Below are positions 4,939-6,171 of a stretch of 6,171 nucleotides of DNA, one piece after another. The notes below the pieces were generated by a model. It was not told the origin of the DNA and ran no database searches. It saw only the letters and a list, made by a program, of their open reading frames with translations. The translations under genes and the position numbers were made by a program. Source of the stretch: an uncultured Eubacteriales bacterium (GTDB taxonomy: Bacteria > Bacillota > Clostridia > UBA1381); assembly GCA_900556575.1 (NCBI GenBank), contig USPO01000101.1, forward strand, positions 1 to 6,171, given 5' to 3'. The number at the start of each line of letters is the position of its first letter. Within the stretch, counting starts at the first letter, position 1.

Positions 4939-6171
4939 TTAATTGGAGGGGGCAGCTGTCGCTGTCGGTTTATGCGGTGCATATGTGCTGCCGTTAAGTG
5001 TGTCGGTAGATATTAGTTTACCATCGGAGTATACAAGTCTTTTTGATGAAACGACTGTATTTTCACCTACAGTAGAAACCGAATGCTGAAGCTTAACTTC
5101 ACGGGCAGGTTCCCATGCAGCTCCGAGAATCGAAATTGTAACCTTTCCGCCTCCGGCAGATGAGACTATCTTTATCGGATAATCGGATGTATTCTTAAAC
5201 TTGAAGTCTATTGAACCATATGCAACTGTTGCATCCTGACCGGCAGGCATATAGCCTACCTTCATCATATGTTCCGTACGTGCAACTATACCCATATCAG
5301 CATATAAAACGGCTGAATATAGTGTGGAACTTACTTGGCAGGTTCCGCCGCCTATACCTATAACAGACTGACCGGCAGCGTACTCAGGAGCTTCATAAAA
5401 ACCATTTTCTTTTGTTCGGTCACCTACCGTATCATTGAATGAGAATACATCGCCCGGTTTCAATACCTTGCCGTTGATAAGCTCAGCTGCTCTTGCAACA
5501 TTTTTTCCTCTATTTCCTCCGTCCGCATAGCTTGTGGAATATGAGTCGAGTGTTGATGAGAAAAGCTTTGAAGACAAATCTGCTGAAAATACATTCGGTA
5601 CTACAGTTTGGTAGGGGATAGAAACCTTTTCTCCATTGGGAGTATTGATTTTTTCAAGCACGGCATTGATGTCATCGCGATTGCAATATCTTCCGTATAT
5701 TTCGGCTATTACCATTACTTCATTTCCATTGTAATCATAATATGCATCTGCTGCATCTCTATAAATAGCAGTGTCAATATAATCAGCATTCACCTTGTCC
5801 GGCTGAACGGAGTTTAAGGTTACATGGATATTATCGAATTTTTCATTGCTTATCGCATCGAGTATCTGTTCTCTTGCGGTATCGGTGTTATAGTCAAAGC
5901 CGGGAGTTCCGGGAGTTACTACTGCATAGGTATCAGTAAAATCGACCGAAACCTGATTAAGCTGACCGCATACCTCAATACCAAAGTCACCAAGTTCATT
6001 GTTAAGAACATCGTGGTTTATATCTGCAACAGGAACAATTACTTTTTTGTTAAAAAGCAACCGTATGGCAGTAAGACCGTCTTTAAATATATTTCCGCTT
6101 TTACCGTAATTAAAAGCCTTTTGTGCTGTTGCTTCTGGTGTTGCACGAAGTTCAAGTTTTCCGCCGTCAAG
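4939..6171 (-). CDS. VanW family protein with YoaR-like domains, N-terminus beyond the right edge
   Basis: The frame is open from the stop at 4939-4941 to the end of the window, giving 410 visible codons. A TTG at 6058-6060 could be mistaken for a start, but the 37 codons upstream (LDGGKLELRATPEATAQKAFNYGKSGN...) continue the YoaR-like putative peptidoglycan-binding domain (PG_binding_4), so the gene is truncated by the window. In visible residues, the first YoaR-like domain runs about 1-125. A second (about 130-200) has DAADAYYDYNG and VSIPYQTVVPNV. The VanW domain (about 207-350) contains NRGKNVARAAELING, LKPGDVFSFNDTVG, the signature GIGGGTCQVSSTLYSAVL and EHMMKVGYMPAGQDA. The tail ends in a Thr/Ala/Pro-rich stretch. 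Family members are normally anchored in the membrane by an N-terminal segment, which would lie outside this window. VanW's biochemical role is unknown; a cell-wall role is inferred. There is no vanA or vanH context, so vancomycin resistance is not implied. Confidence 0.93.
   Translation of the reverse strand, partial: LDGGKLELRATPEATAQKAFNYGKSGNIFKDGLTAIRLLFNKKVIVPVADINHDVLNNELGDFGIEVCGQLNQVSVDFTDTYAVVTPGTPGFDYNTDTAREQILDAISNEKFDNIHVTLNSVQPDKVNADYIDTAIYRDAADAYYDYNGNEVMVIAEIYGRYCNRDDINAVLEKINTPNGEKVSIPYQTVVPNVFSADLSSKLFSSTLDSYSTSYADGGNRGKNVARAAELINGKVLKPGDVFSFNDTVGDRTKENGFYEAPEYAAGQSVIGIGGGTCQVSSTLYSAVLYADMGIVARTEHMMKVGYMPAGQDATVAYGSIDFKFKNTSDYPIKIVSSAGGGKVTISILGAAWEPAREVKLQHSVSTVGENTVVSSKRLVYSDGKLISTDTLNGSTYAPHKPTATAAPSN

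Noticed and set aside
4939..6171. Vancomycin resistance gene
   Set aside because: VanW-domain proteins are widespread in Firmicutes. No vanHAX, vanRS or vanY genes are seen.

Overview
The window looks like a chromosomal segment of an anaerobic, AT-rich Gram-positive bacterium, most likely a gut-type clostridium (class Clostridia). The evidence is a pyruvate formate-lyase tail followed by its activating enzyme, strong GGAGG-type ribosome binding sites, and protein families typical of Firmicutes: VanW/YoaR, DUF624 (YesL), CapA and a Cys-rich LUD protein. I cannot name the genus from the sequence alone.

Left part (1-1364, + strand). The last 41 codons of a pyruvate formate-lyase gene (pflB) can be read at 34-159, but the frame upstream is broken by stops and no longer looks like PFL. 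Between it and pflA (584-1318) lies about 420 bases without a gene, holding three tandem copies of a 105-bp-period element. The first copy is a long imperfect palindrome bounded by perfect 11-bp inverted ends, and its left end overlaps the pflB stop codon. A strong intrinsic terminator (511-539) and a small hairpin next to the ribosome binding site come just before pflA. A bidirectional terminator with an 18-bp stem (1314-1364) ends pflA and the convergent operon.

Middle (1382-4021, - strand). A compact three-gene operon, read right to left: a DUF624/YesL-type membrane protein, an SGNH/GDSL hydrolase of the rhamnogalacturonan-acetylesterase type whose start lies inside the previous gene, and a membrane-anchored CapA-family protein. 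YesL and a YesT-like esterase also occur together in the Bacillus subtilis rhamnogalacturonan (yes) cluster, so a role in handling acetylated polysaccharide or surface glycan is a reasonable inference.

Right part (4209-6171, - strand). A LUD-domain (lactate utilization/LutC-like) protein with a C-terminal cysteine cluster, and a VanW-family protein with YoaR-like domains whose N-terminus lies beyond the right edge. Each gene is followed by a hairpin with a poor U-tract, so the two may be separate transcription units or partly read through.

The most unusual structure is the tandem palindromic repeat between pflB and pflA. It looks like a small non-autonomous mobile or ERIC-like element that has multiplied in place. 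The genes themselves are of recognisable families, and I found no defence system, CRISPR array, tRNA or rRNA.
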